Program-made: the position numbers and the translations under genes
Source: Pleurodeles waltl
Taxonomy: Eukaryota; Chordata; Amphibia; Caudata; Salamandridae
NCBI RefSeq assembly: GCF_031143425.1
Contig: NC_090446.1
Span: 1,019,609,066-1,019,673,065 of the forward strand
Reading direction: 5' to 3'
Length of the DNA: 64,000 bases
In this document: in pieces, positions 36,101 through 44,820 of the stretch
How the letters are laid out: each line of letters starts with the position of its first letter
Position numbering within the stretch: the stretch's first letter is position 1
The notes under the pieces: model-generated
What the model was told of the DNA's origin: nothing
Database searches by the model: none
What the model saw: only the letters and a program-made list of their open reading frames with translations

Positions 36101-37340
36101 CACTCAGTTCCTCCCTGGCAGGCCCCTCTTCACCCAAAAGCTCAGCAGTGTCTGCTTCCAGCTCCTCTGGTGTAGGTTCTGCACAGGGTGGAAATTCTTC
36201 TTCCTCAGAAGTAGAATCCACTGTAGAGGGAGGGATAGTAGGTAGTGCTTTACTACTACTAGCCCTAGCTTTAGGGAGCACTTGGTCCATTGTTCCAGGA
36301 TCCAAGTCACCCTGTCCTTTTTGCTTTTTGGCCTGAGCCCTGGTTAAAGCAAAAATATGCCCTGGGATGCCCAGCATTGCTGCATGGGCCTCCAACTCCA
36401 CATCTGACCAAGCTGATGTCTCCAAATCATTTCCTAGTAGACAGTCTACAGGTAAATCTGAGGCTACCACAACTTTCTTTGGACCAGTAACCCCCCCCCA
36501 GTTGAGATTTACAACAGCCATGGGGTGGCTAAGTGTGTTGTTGTGAGCATCGGTTACTTGGTACTGGTGATCAAGTAGGTGTTGTTCAGGGTGGACCAGT
36601 TTCTCTATTACCATAGTAACACTGGCACCAGTGTCCCTGTAGGCCTGAACCTCAACACCATTTATTAGGGGTAGCTGCTTGTACTTATCCATGTTAAGGG
36701 GACAAGCAACTAAGGTGGCTAAATCAATAGCCCCCTCAGAGACTAACACAGCCTCTGTGGTCTCCCTAACAAGACCAACCCCAACTAAGTTACCAAAAGT
36801 GAGCCCAGCTACTCCCTTGGATTGGCTATTAGTAGGATTTCTCCCACCACCACTGCTATTAGTAGGGACACTAGGTGTAGCAGTAGGGGTTGTAGTGGTA
36901 GGAGGCTTGGTGCTTTTCTTTGGACAACTGGGATCTGTTGTCCATTGGCCTTTTATTTTACATAAATAGCACCATGGTTTCTTTTCTTTGTTTTGATTAG
37001 AAGAGGATTTGGGTCCACCACCCCCACCAGAATGTTTTTGTGGGCCTGATGAAGACTCATTTTTAGATTTGTCCCCACCCTTGTCAGAAGACTTACCATC
37101 CTTCTTCTTGTTGCCATCTTTGTCACCCCCTGTATGAACTTTTCTGTTCACCCTTGTTCTGACCCATTTGTCTTCCTTCTTTCCCAATTCTTGGGGAGAG
37201 GTCAGATCAGAGTCCACCAAGTACTGGTGTAACAAATCAGACACACAATTATTAAGAATATGCTCTCTCAGGATCAAGTTATACAGGCTGTCATAATCAG
37301 TAACTTTACTGCCATGTAACCACCCCTCCAAGGCCTTCAC
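33117..37340 (-). CDS. Family-B Gag C-terminus and Pol (PR-IN-RT-RH)
   Basis: One open frame of 1407 codons; the frame continues upstream into Gag across a TAG. Residues 1-140: end of Gag with a Cys cluster C124, C127, C139 where the knuckle His is not present. Protease: DTGAS 236-240 and CLLGND 300-305. Integrase: zinc finger with H487, C517 and C520 (the usual first His is Ser480), catalytic D550, D610 and E646 (D-D35-E). Integrase tail: two copies about 67 residues apart (near 760-825 and 827-892). RT: FCVDYRGLKQV from 1030, D1068, YLDD 1129-1132. RNase H: D1280, E1320, D1347, D1390. Integrase before RT is the Gmr1-type order; normal Ty3/Gypsy has RT-RH-IN. The ATG used is simply the first Met after the TAG; translation would really start in Gag. 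Confidence 0.93.
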   Translation of the reverse strand: MKALEGWLHGSKVTDYDSLYNLILREHILNNCVSDLLHQYLVDSDLTSPQELGKKEDKWVRTRVNRKVHTGGDKDGNKKKDGKSSDKGGDKSKNESSSGPQKHSGGGGGPKSSSNQNKEKKPWCYLCKIKGQWTTDPSCPKKSTKPPTTTTPTATPSVPTNSSGGGRNPTNSQSKGVAGLTFGNLVGVGLVRETTEAVLVSEGAIDLATLVACPLNMDKYKQLPLINGVEVQAYRDTGASVTMVIEKLVHPEQHLLDHQYQVTDAHNNTLSHPMAVVNLNWGGVTGPKKVVVASDLPVDCLLGNDLETSAWSDVELEAHAAMLGIPGHIFALTRAQAKKQKGQGDLDPGTMDQVLPKARASSSKALPTIPPSTVDSTSEEEEFPPCAEPTPEELEADTAELLGEEGPAREELSVAQQTCPTLEGLRQQAVKQANGDVSDSHRVYWEDNLLYTEARDPKPGTARRLVIPQEYRKFLLTLASDIPLAGHLGQMKTWDRLVPLFHWPRMSEDTKEFCKSCETCQASGKTGGTPKAPLIPLPVVGVPFERVGVDIVGPLDPPTASGNRFILVVVDHATRYPEAIPLRTTTAPAVAKALLGIFSRVGFPKEVVSDRGSNFMSAYLKAMWKECGVTYKFTTPYHPQTNGLVERFNKTLKGMIMGLPEKLRRRWDILLPCLLFAYREVPQKGVGFSPFELLFGHPARGPLTLVKEGWEQPLKAPKQDIVDYVLGLRSRMAKYMKKASKNLQASQELQKQWHDENAVLTQYHPGQKVWVLGPMAPRALQDKWSGLHLIVEKKGEVTYLVDLGTARSPHGVLHVNHLKPYYDRAVLVQYKPGQKVWVLEPVAPRAPQDKWSGPHTIVEKKGEVTYLVDLGTARSPLRVLHVNRLKPYYDRADLTLLMATDEGQEEDSDPLPDLFSSTEQDALVEGVVLADCLTAEQKDHCINLLGQFSELFSTVPGTTSWCEHTIDTGDSLPVKSKIYRQPDHVRDCIKQEVQKMLELGVFEHSESPWASPVVLVPKPHSKDGKKEMRFCVDYRGLKQVTKTDAHPIPRADELIDKLAFAKYLSTFDLTAGYWQIKLSEDAKAKTTFSTIGGHYQFTVMPFGLKNAPATFQRLVNTVLQRLEAFSAAYLDDIAVFSSSWDDHLVHLWKVLEALQKAGLTIKTSKCQIGQGKVVYLGHLVGGEQIAPLQGKIQTIIDWVPPTTQTQVRAFLDLTGYYRRFIKNYGSIAAPLNDLTSKKMPKKVLWTTNCQKAFEELKQAMCSAPVLKSPCYSEKCYVQTDASELGVGAVLSQLNSEGQDQPVAFISRRLTPREKRWSAIERKAFAVVWALKKLRPYLFGTHFIVQTDHKPLLWLKQMKGENPKLLRWSISLQGMDYTVEHRPGSSHSNADGLSRYFHLDNEDSSGHG
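34670..35071 (-). repeat. 201-bp tandem duplication in integrase tail
   Basis: The segment starting tgtcatagtagggtttcagg at 34670 recurs as tgtcataataaggtttcagg at 34871, exactly 201 bp (67 codons) on. Both encode the block KVWVL-P-APRA-QDKWSG, then VEKKGEVTYLVDLGTARSP and HVN-LKPYYDRA. Differences are scattered base changes, so the duplication is not brand new. The decayed family-C element has only one copy at the same place (52680-52850). Confidence 0.93.
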
Positions 37341-37361
37341 TGAATGGTCAATGAAATCAAC

Positions 37362-38315
37362 CTAGTCTTGTGAAGACTCCTTTTTGGTCTCTCTGAACTT
37401 TATCCTGTACTGTTCAGTGGTTAAGCCATAACCATCCAGGAGTGCATTCTTAAGAATTTTGAAATCATTGGCATCACTTTCTTTCACAGTAAGGAGCCTA
37501 TCCCTACCTTTTCCACTAAATGATAGCCATAGGATAGCAGCCCATTGCCTTTGAGGGACATCCTGCACAACACAGGCCCTCTCAAGTGCAGCAAACCACT
37601 TGTTAATGTCATCCCCCTCCTTATAAGGGGGAACTATCTTATGCAGATTCCTGGAATCATGCTCTTTTGCAGGATGACTATGGGGAATACTGCTGCTGCC
37701 ACCATGGGTTTCTAAACCCAACTTCTGTCTTTCCTTCTCTAGTTCTAAGGACTGTCTATCCAAATCCAGCTGTTGCTTCTTAAGCTTCAGTCTGGTTTGT
37801 TCCACTCTCAATTTATTGAGCTCCCTTTCTAACAATCTGTCATCAGGGTGGGTGGGAGGGACATGTCTAGAAACAGAAGTATGATGAGAATTGACAGAAG
37901 GAGACCTATCCCTTACAGAAGGCACCCTAACAGCTTGGTTAACAGAAACATCACTTCTACTGTGGTGAGAAGGAATACTCTTGTTAAGATGTGAGACAAC
38001 ACTATCTGTATGGTGTGACTCAACATCAGTACCAACTATGCTAGGCTGTCTAGTATTGGGCAGGCTAGGAAGTTTCTTTCCTGAATCTTTTCCTAGGGGA
38101 GTCCCTGGATGAGATTGGGAACCATTAGCTACTTTTTCAACAGATGGGGCCCTTCTGGCCTTATCTTGTTCTCTAAGCATGTTAAGCAATAATTCCAAAG
38201 AAGGATTCTTCCCTACACTCAAACCTCTCTCTATGCAGAGACTCCTTGCTCCTTTCCAGCTAAGGTGATCATATGCAAGTTTGGACAGATCAACACTTTG
38301 GCCTGTGCCAGACAT
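37362..38315 (-). CDS. Family-B Gag, N-terminal part
   Basis: A 317-codon frame from the ATG at 38315 to TAG at 37362-37364. Residues about 1-55: MSGTGQSVDLSKLAYDHLSW then an alpha-helical segment. Residues 60-150: Ser/His-rich linker. Residues 160-205: strong predicted coiled coil with LERELNKLRVEQTRLKLKKQ followed by further Gln/Leu/Glu heptads. Residues 225-317: capsid-like region with EGDDINKWFAALER, VPQRQWAAILWL and LTTEQYRIKF. Intact relatives make a continuous Gag-Pol. Here the TAG stands where family C (at 57290 on the minus strand) has a Trp codon after a Gln-Thr pair, and the frame continues beyond it without shift. Either a mutation or a readthrough codon is possible. The Gag would form the particle in the cytoplasm. 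Confidence 0.88.
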   Translation of the reverse strand: MSGTGQSVDLSKLAYDHLSWKGARSLCIERGLSVGKNPSLELLLNMLREQDKARRAPSVEKVANGSQSHPGTPLGKDSGKKLPSLPNTRQPSIVGTDVESHHTDSVVSHLNKSIPSHHSRSDVSVNQAVRVPSVRDRSPSVNSHHTSVSRHVPPTHPDDRLLERELNKLRVEQTRLKLKKQQLDLDRQSLELEKERQKLGLETHGGSSSIPHSHPAKEHDSRNLHKIVPPYKEGDDINKWFAALERACVVQDVPQRQWAAILWLSFSGKGRDRLLTVKESDANDFKILKNALLDGYGLTTEQYRIKFRETKKESSQD

Positions 38316-38585
38316 TTTTAGAAAGAGTTTAAGTGACAGAAAAAGAGAAAAAAGTTTTCAGAACTTTTAGAAAGACAGAAAAAAACTTTTTAAACTTTTA
38401 AGAACTTTTAGAAAGTTTAGAGGTACTTTTCAGCACTTTAGAAAAGAGGTGATAAAAGAAATGCAAAACTTTTTGGTTAGGTGTACATACACTGAACTTG
38501 TTTTGTATATTTTTCTCTTATGAAAAGTACAATGACAAAAGTGGTAAGTAGTCTCAAAGCACTTATCCCACCACTGCACAACCAA
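38316..38585 (-). promoter_or_regulatory. Family-B 5' leader with primer-binding site
   Basis: The untranslated leader between the 5' LTR and the Gag ATG is about 270 bases, A/T-rich, with repeated aaaacttttagaaag units (38340-38420). At its LTR end the minus strand reads TTGGTTGTGCAGTGGTGGGA, which begins with the TGG required for a tRNA CCA end and aligns with gaps to the complement of a tRNA-Leu 3' end. The primer identity is tentative. Confidence 0.5.
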
Positions 38586-41425
38586 TGTAGGAGGCTGGAC
38601 TGGCTTGTAGTGAGTACCAAGGGGTACTTGCACCTTGCACCAGGCCCAGTTATCCCTTATTAGTGTATAGGGTGTCTAGCAGCATAGGCTGATAGATAAT
38701 GGTAGCTTAGCAGAGCAGCTTAGGCTGAACTAGGAGACGAGTGAAGCTCCTACAGTACCACTAGTGTCATATGCACAATATCATAAGAAAACACAATACA
38801 CAGATATACTAAAAATAAAGGTACTTTATTTTTATGACAATATGCCAAAGTATCTCAGAGTGTACCCTCAGTATGAGGATAGCAAATATACACAAGATAT
38901 ACGTACACAATACCAAAATATGCAGTAATAGTATTAGAAAACAGTGCAAACAATGTATAGTTACAATAGGATGCAATGGGGACACATAGGGATAGGGGCA
39001 ACACAAACCATATACTCAAAAAGTGGAATGCGAACCACGAATGGACCCCAAACCTATGTGACCTTGTAGAGGGTCGCTGGGACTATTAGAAAATAGTAAG
39101 GGTTAGAAAAATAGCCCACCCCAAGACCCTGAAAAGTGAGTGAAAAGTGCACTAAGGTTCCCCAAAGGACATAGTAGTCGTGATAGGGGAATTCTGCAGG
39201 AAAGACACAAACCAGCAATGCAACAACGATGGATTTCCAGTCGAGGGTACCTGTGGAACAAGGGGACCAAGTCCAAAAGTCACAAGCAAGTCGGAGATGG
39301 GCAGATGCCCAGGAAATGCCAGCTGTGGGTGCAAAGAAGCTGCTACTGGACAGTAGAAGCTGAAGGTTCCCAGGAGGGACCAGGATGTCACCAATTGCGT
39401 CTGGGGACAGAGGGGGCATCGAGCAAGACAAGGAGCCCTCTCAAAAGCAGGCAGCACCCGCAGAAGTACCAGAATAGGCACTACGAATTAGAGTGAAACG
39501 GTGCTCACCTGAAGTTGCACAAAGGAGTCCCACGCCGCCGGAGGACAACTTAGGAGGTCGTGCAATGCAGGTTAGAGTGCCGTTGACCCATGCTGGACTG
39601 TGCACAAAGGATTTCCGCCAGAAGTGCACAGAGGCCGGAGTAGCTGCAAAAGTCGCGGTTCCCAGCAATGCAGTCTGGCGTGAGGAGGCAAGGACTTACC
39701 TCCACCAAACTTGGACTGAAGAGTCACTGGACTGTGGGAGTCACTTGGACAGAGTTGCTGGATTCAAGGGACCTCGCTCGTCGTGCTGAGAGGAGACCCA
39801 GGGTACCGGTGATGCAGTTCTTTGGTGCCTGCGGTTGCAGGGGGACGATTCCGTCGACCCACAGGAGATTTCTTCTGAGCTTCTAGTGCAGAGAGGAGGC
39901 AGACTACCCCCACAGCATGCACCACCAGGAAAACAGTCGAGAAGGCGGCAGGATCAGTGTTACAGAGTTGCAATAGTCGTCTTTGCTACTTTGTTGCAGT
40001 TTTGCAGGCTTCCAGCGCGGTCAGCCGTCGATTCCTTGGCAGAAGGTGAAGAGAGAGATGCAGAGGAACTCGGATGAGCTCTTGCATTCGTTATCTAAGG
40101 AATCCCCAGAGACAGAGACCCTAAATAGCCAGAAAAGAGGGTTTGGCTACCTAGGAGAGAGGATAGGCTAGCAACACCTGAAGGAGCCTATCAGAAGGAG
40201 TCTCTGACGTCACCTGCTGGCACTGGCCACTCAGAGCAGTCCAGTGTGCCAGCAGCACCTCTGTTTCCAAGATGGCAGAGGTCTGGAGCACACTGGAGGA
40301 GCTCTGGGCACCTCCCAGGGGAGGTGCAGGTCAGGGGAGTGGTCACTCCCCTTTCCTTTGTCCAGTTTCACGCCAGAGCAGGGCTAAGGGGTCCCTGAAC
40401 CGGTGTAGACTGGCTTATGCAGAAATGGGCACCATGTGTGCCCATGAAAGCATTTCCAGAGGCTGGGGGAGGCTACTCCTCCCCTGCCTTCACACCATTT
40501 TCCAAAGGGAGAGGGTGTAACACCCTCTCTCAGAGGAAGTCCTTTGTTCTGCCATCCTGGGCCAACCCTGGCTGGACCCCAGGAGGGCATAAACCTGTCT
40601 GAGGGGTTGGCAGCAGCAGCAGCTGTAGTGAAACCCTGGGAAAGCTAGTTTGGCAGTACCAGGGTCTGTGCTACAGACCACTGGGATCATGGGATTGTGC
40701 CAACTATGCCAGGATGGCATAGAGGGGGCAGTTCCATGATCATAGACATGTTACATGTCCATATTCGGAGTTACCATTGTGAAGCTACATATAGGTAGTG
40801 ACCAATATGTAGTGCACGCGTGTAATGGTGTCCCCGCACTCACAAAGTCCGGGGAATTGGCCCTGAACAATGTGGGGGCACCTTGGCTAGTGCCAGGGTG
40901 CCCTCACACTAAGTAACTTTGCACCTAACCTTTACCAGGTAAAGGTTAGACATATAGGTAACTTATAAGTTACTTAAGTGCAGTGTAAAATGGCTGTGAA
41001 ATAACGTGGACGTTATCTCACTCAGGCTGCAGTGGCAGGCCTGTGTAAGAATTGTCAGAGCTCCCTATGGGTGGCAAAAGAAATGCTGCAGCCCATAGGG
41101 ATCTCCTGGAACCCCAATACCCTGGGTACCTCAGTACCATATACTAGGGAATTATAAGGGTGTTCCAGTAAGCCAATGTAAATTGGTAAAATTGGTCACT
41201 AGCCTGTTAGTGACAATTTGAAAGAAATGAGAGAGCATAACCACTGAGGTTCTGGTTAGCAGAGCCTCGGTGAGACAGTTAGTCATAACACAGGTAACAC
41301 ATTCAGGCACACTTATGAGCACTGGGGCACTGGCTGGCAGGGTCCCAGTGACACATACAACTAAAACAACATATATACAGTGAAAAATGGGGGTAACATG
41401 CCAGGCAAGATGGTACTTTCCTACA
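38586..41425 (-). repeat. Family-B LTR, 5' copy (right)
   Basis: 2840 bp, TGTAGGAGG...TTTCCTACA. It differs from the left LTR by the loss of 153 bp at the junction ctgaaggtt/cccagg (39368/39369) and by scattered single-base changes. It supplies the promoter for the minus-strand transcript. Confidence 0.95.
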
Positions 41426-41669
41426 CCCTCTGGCCTTTTTCAGATGGAGAGCCGCCAGCAGCCATACTGGCGGTCGGCGGTGAAGTGGAGGCTGCTCCAC
41501 CTCCACCGCCACGTCATTAGAACACCGCCCACCGAATCACATCCCAGGATTTGGCGTGGTGGTGTTCTGGTGAAGGGGTGCTGGCGGCAGAGCAGCCCCC
41601 ATGGATCCCATTCCCTCCCGGAGGATCACTGGAACAGGTAAGGTGATTGTCCGTTAGGGGAGAGGGGTG

Positions 41670-41865
41670 GTGGGGTGTTGTGTGCGTGCATGTGTAGAGG
41701 GGTTGTGTGAGTGCGTGTATGCATGCGGTGGGTGTACTGTGTGTATGGGAAATGTGACGAATATGTCTGTGTGCATGTGTGTGTGTATGTGTGCGTGTAT
41801 GTGTAAGAGTGGTGTGAGTGTGCATGTAGGGTGTGTGGGGTGTGTGTGTGTATCTGGTTGGGGGC
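41670..41865. repeat. GT-rich microsatellite in split MITE
   Basis: Degenerate (GT)n with gtgcgtg and gtatgtg variants, the counterpart of the tract at 50680-50910 and, inverted, of the CA tract at 24805-25055. Confidence 0.8.
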
Positions 41866-42258
41866 GGGTGGGGAGGGGGTCCTACCACCTTTGGGGGTGG
41901 AAGGAGGATCATGGGTGTTGGGGGAGGACTCAGGGGAGGGGGGTAGAGGGAGACCACAGTCAGTGCCAGGGAACATATTCCCTGGCACTGATAATGCCTA
42001 CCGCCTTGGATTTTGTGGTGGTACAAAAACCCACTAAATCTATGGCGGTATGCAGGGTCTGATACCGGCAGCAGTCTAGAGGCGGCCGCCGGGCTCGAGA
42101 CCGAGGTCTCTATCCCAGGAGTCATTACCACCCTGGTGTAGAAGTGGCGGTTTGGCATGGTGGGAACCGCCATGGCCGTAATTCCATTTTTTTTCCGCCG
42201 GCCTGTTGGCGGTTTTACCGCCACTTTTACTCCGACCCCCAGGGTTGTAATGAGGGCC

Positions 42259-42495
42259 TTAATATTGGCAATTTCCTAAACTGGTGTGGAGTCTTTTGTA
42301 GTGTTTTAATTGTGTCACTGTGTGTGTGTGTGTGTATACAAATACTTTACACTTTGCCTCTGGGATAAGCCTGACTGCTCGTGCCAAGCTACCAAGGGGG
42401 TAAGCAGGGGTTATCTGAGCTGTGTGGTTCCCTTACCTTGACTAAAGTGAGCGTCCCTACTTGGACAGGGTGCAAACCAATGCCAACTGAGTTTG
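42259..42495 (+). mobile_element. Family-A LTR, right piece
   Basis: Continues the LTR begun at 29305: taaactggtgtggagt, a GT microsatellite, then ctttgcct and gtgccaagctaccaa with cttggacagggtgca, matching 10576-10790 of the plus-oriented family-A LTR. The match stops before the LTR end, so this copy is 3'-truncated at about 42495. Confidence 0.75.
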
Positions 42496-43060
42496 CAGGC
42501 TGCACTGGCACACAATGGGAAGTATGGAACCAAGACAGGGACATTAGCAAAATGCAACATGCCTTTCCTGTGGGATGTATTTTGTGCACAAGGGTCTTCC
42601 TTGCTGCACAGTCTGAACCCTTGGAGGACTGATACCAGTAGGTCTGGGTGCCCTTTAATGGACCTCATGTAGGATGGCAAGAGTGTATATGATAGCTAAT
42701 ATAGTTTTCCATGGTACACATGACCTGGAGAGGGCCAATTGTTTAAAATCAGTTTCACAAGAATTGGTACATGACCTGCCTCATGCCCATGTGAGTTACC
42801 TGTAGACACACAGACAACAGTCATTGAGGCCCTTCCTTCCACACAGTCTTGCAACACAGCATTTTTCATAGTGTTGAATTGCTGAAACTCTTTCCACCAT
42901 TTTGAGATACACACAGTGGCTCCACAAGTCTTCACATATGTGATTTGCAGGCTCATATTGCACATGTGTCTCGTTGTATGGTGCAAGTATGAGGCCCACA
43001 TCTCCTACATATGCACTGTCTCAGTCCCCCAACATAAATATGCCTATTTTATCCGGCATA
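42496..43060. other. Gene-free interval
   Basis: No recognisable gene or repeat. Overlapping minus-strand frames of 67-101 codons around 42696-43001 have no domain. Confidence 0.5.
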
Positions 43061-43257
43061 GGGCCATATGTATGACCTAGTTTGCATTTATCTTGCACAA
43101 TGCCACGTGGTGCAAGAGCAATGCAAACCTTAAGTGAAAGTTCCGAAGAAACTCAAGGCCATCTTGCATGGCCCTGCGTGGCTTCATACTGCTTGAATAC
43201 TGTAACACAGTGCAAATTGCTACATTACATAAATCTGTGTAATGGAGGTGTTTACAT

Positions 43258-43289
43258 GGGTGTTGTGTGAGTATTCTCACACAACACCC
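43258..43289. repeat. Perfect 14-bp hairpin
   Basis: Arms gggtgttgtgtgag (43258-43271) and ctcacacaacaccc (43276-43289) with loop tatt. It is followed at once by a segment with acctgggaatg and cattcccag complements (43304-43337). Confidence 0.85.
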
Positions 43290-43699
43290 ACGGATTTTGG
43301 AGCATTCCCAGATTGACCAGTACTTGTTAACCTGGGAATGTGCCTTGAAGATACACCTTCCCAGGAGAGGTGTAACAAGGAGAAATATGTTTATTTTGTC
43401 TCGCTTTCTCCTCTTTGTATGTGTGACGCATTCCAAAGCAGACATTTCTAGGGTAGGAAGGTGTCCCTTCCTGCACAAAACAATCCAGATTGCAACGCAC
43501 CCAACCTTGCAAGATGGTGCATGGGTGTTTGCATTGGTGCTGATGTGGGGATAAAATAGGTATGTATGATAAGTTTTACATACTGCGCATTCCAGACCTT
43601 TTCCTGTGGCACAGGGGAGGGCAGGAAGGTGACTTGCTGCGCTGCCCTGCACCCCAGAGCCAATACATATGGGCCATAATTGACTGTTGTGAGGTCTGT

Positions 43700-44230
43700 T
43701 ATGTGCTTCAGATGAACTTCCCAACCAGTAGGCCATTCTCATTTCTCCCATTCTGGAAGCACTCATTGATGATGGAGTGCCTGAAGATGTAGACATCTAG
43801 AGGGTTCCTCAGTTACTTTGTCAGCACACTGATGAACACCCCCAGATGGTTCTCTATTGCCTGCACATTGATGGAACATTGGTGCTTCCTATTGCGGTAC
43901 AGGTGGGATGTAGCAGTAGGAGGCATCAGTTGCATGTGTGCTGTCCATTGCTCCCAACACCTGTGGGAATCCAGCAATGGCATAGAAGCATTGCTTGCTT
44001 TCCAATTGTTTCTGCTGTTTGTTGGGGAATATGAGGTACTGGATTGGGAGGCTTATGATGGCATCCAGGATGGGGGGTAGGAATGCTGAAAAGGATGCTA
44101 GGTGATTCCTGCCACTCTGGCTGTGGTTGTTTGGAATACGCCAGATGTCACCATGTGAAATACTGCAGTCAGCTTGGCCCGCGGAGGGATGTTGGTGCAC
44201 CTCTAGATGTTGGTTGCAGTCTTGGTACAA
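43700..44230 (-). pseudogene. HARBI1-like transposase fragment
   Basis: The minus strand encodes IAGFPQVLGAMDSTHATDA (the first catalytic Asp region, normally GxIDCTHV) at about 43960-43910. In a following frame come HQCSINVQAIENHLGVF, YIFRHSIINECFQNG and LLVG. These are the usual blocks between the first and second catalytic Asp in PIF/Harbinger transposases. The last Gly falls where other HARBI1-like genes have an intron, but the donor GT is changed. A stop lies at about 43810. The C-terminal catalytic part (GDS-Y-P and the E motif) was not found. It differs in sequence from the transposase at 62709-63827. Confidence 0.7.
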
Positions 44231-44820
44231 TCTGGTTCAAGAGCTGTATAATGGAGTCCTTCCTGAGCCTGTAGTAGGTGATGACCTCCTCCTCCCTGAA
44301 GTCAATGAGGGTAGTCCTCTGGTGGTGGTGGTAGAGGTGGGGGTGGTCTTATTGATGCTCCTAGCTGCAGTATGAGTAGCTCTATGTCAGGCATGGTAGA
44401 GCTTGCCAAAGTGCTTTGGGTATAGTTTGTTTATGTAGTAGTGCCAATTAATCATTTTTATGCCTGTGTTGCGGATGCACAGGAATTGTGACGCCTTGTG
44501 GAGTCTATGTGTCATTCGACAACGATGCATCACTTTCCCATAAACTTGCAGATATTGATTTGTATTTCTGCGGTGGATTTTATGGGAGAACACCTACCTT
44601 GCATTTATTTAATGTTCCCTGACACAGCTGGTTGTAGCGCAGGAAAAAAATTAAGCAGGACAGTGAAAAGTGACGCATTATGCCTAATGCATCACTTTGT
44701 AAATATGGACCATGGAATGCACAGCCGCTGCGTCAAAACAAATCACACAGCGGTGGCACAGGCTCTTTGTAAACATGCCCCTCAGTGGCTATTTCACCGA
44801 ACAATGTGTTGTGTATAAAT

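Larger units (their letters stand above)
30085..41430 (-). mobile_element. Full-length family-B Ty3/Gypsy element, Gmr1-like
   Basis: The element proper is 30090-41425 (11.3 kb), with target duplications CCCTC at 30085-30089 and CCCTC at 41426-41430. It has two LTRs in the same orientation, a polypurine tract beside the left (3') LTR, and a TGG-starting primer site beside the right (5') LTR. A gag-pol on the minus strand spans 38315-33117. Pol domains are ordered protease, integrase, RT, RNase H. The LTRs are nearly identical by eye apart from a 153-bp deletion in the right one (left bases 30873-31025 absent), so insertion is relatively recent. One TAG in Gag and one missing zinc ligand suggest that this copy is not autonomous. 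Confidence 0.95.
29984..42258 (+). mobile_element. Harbinger MITE split by family-B element
   Basis: The MITE occupies 29984-30089 and 41426-42258; the rest is the family-B retrotransposon. The left end reads GGCCATCATTTGGACC and the right end ...gttgtaatgagggcc. The flanks are ttg (29981-29983) and tta (42259-42261), a 3-bp duplication with one change. Joined in order, the two parts follow the uninterrupted copy at 50325-51307, including the gcggtctt...aagaccgccagtgcaggcgg segment on the left and the GT tract and tcagtgccagg block on the right. It has no coding capacity. Confidence 0.88.
43061..44820. mobile_element. Second Harbinger-type element, decayed, with hairpins
   Basis: The interval holds a Harbinger transposase fragment (separate entry) and two foldback hairpins. 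These are gggtgttgtgtgag/ctcacacaacaccc with a 4-base loop (43258-43289), and ggaagg-tgtc-ccttcc near 43457-43472, similar to the one at 22803. The left edge is near gggccatatgtatgacc and the right edge near ctctttgtaaacatgccc; no clean target duplication was found. The ends differ from the GGCCCTCATT family, so it is a separate lineage. Confidence 0.4.

Noticed and set aside
43077..43796. 239-codon minus-strand frame as a gene
   Set aside because: No domain was recognised and it crosses two hairpins; the transposase motifs nearby are in other frames.
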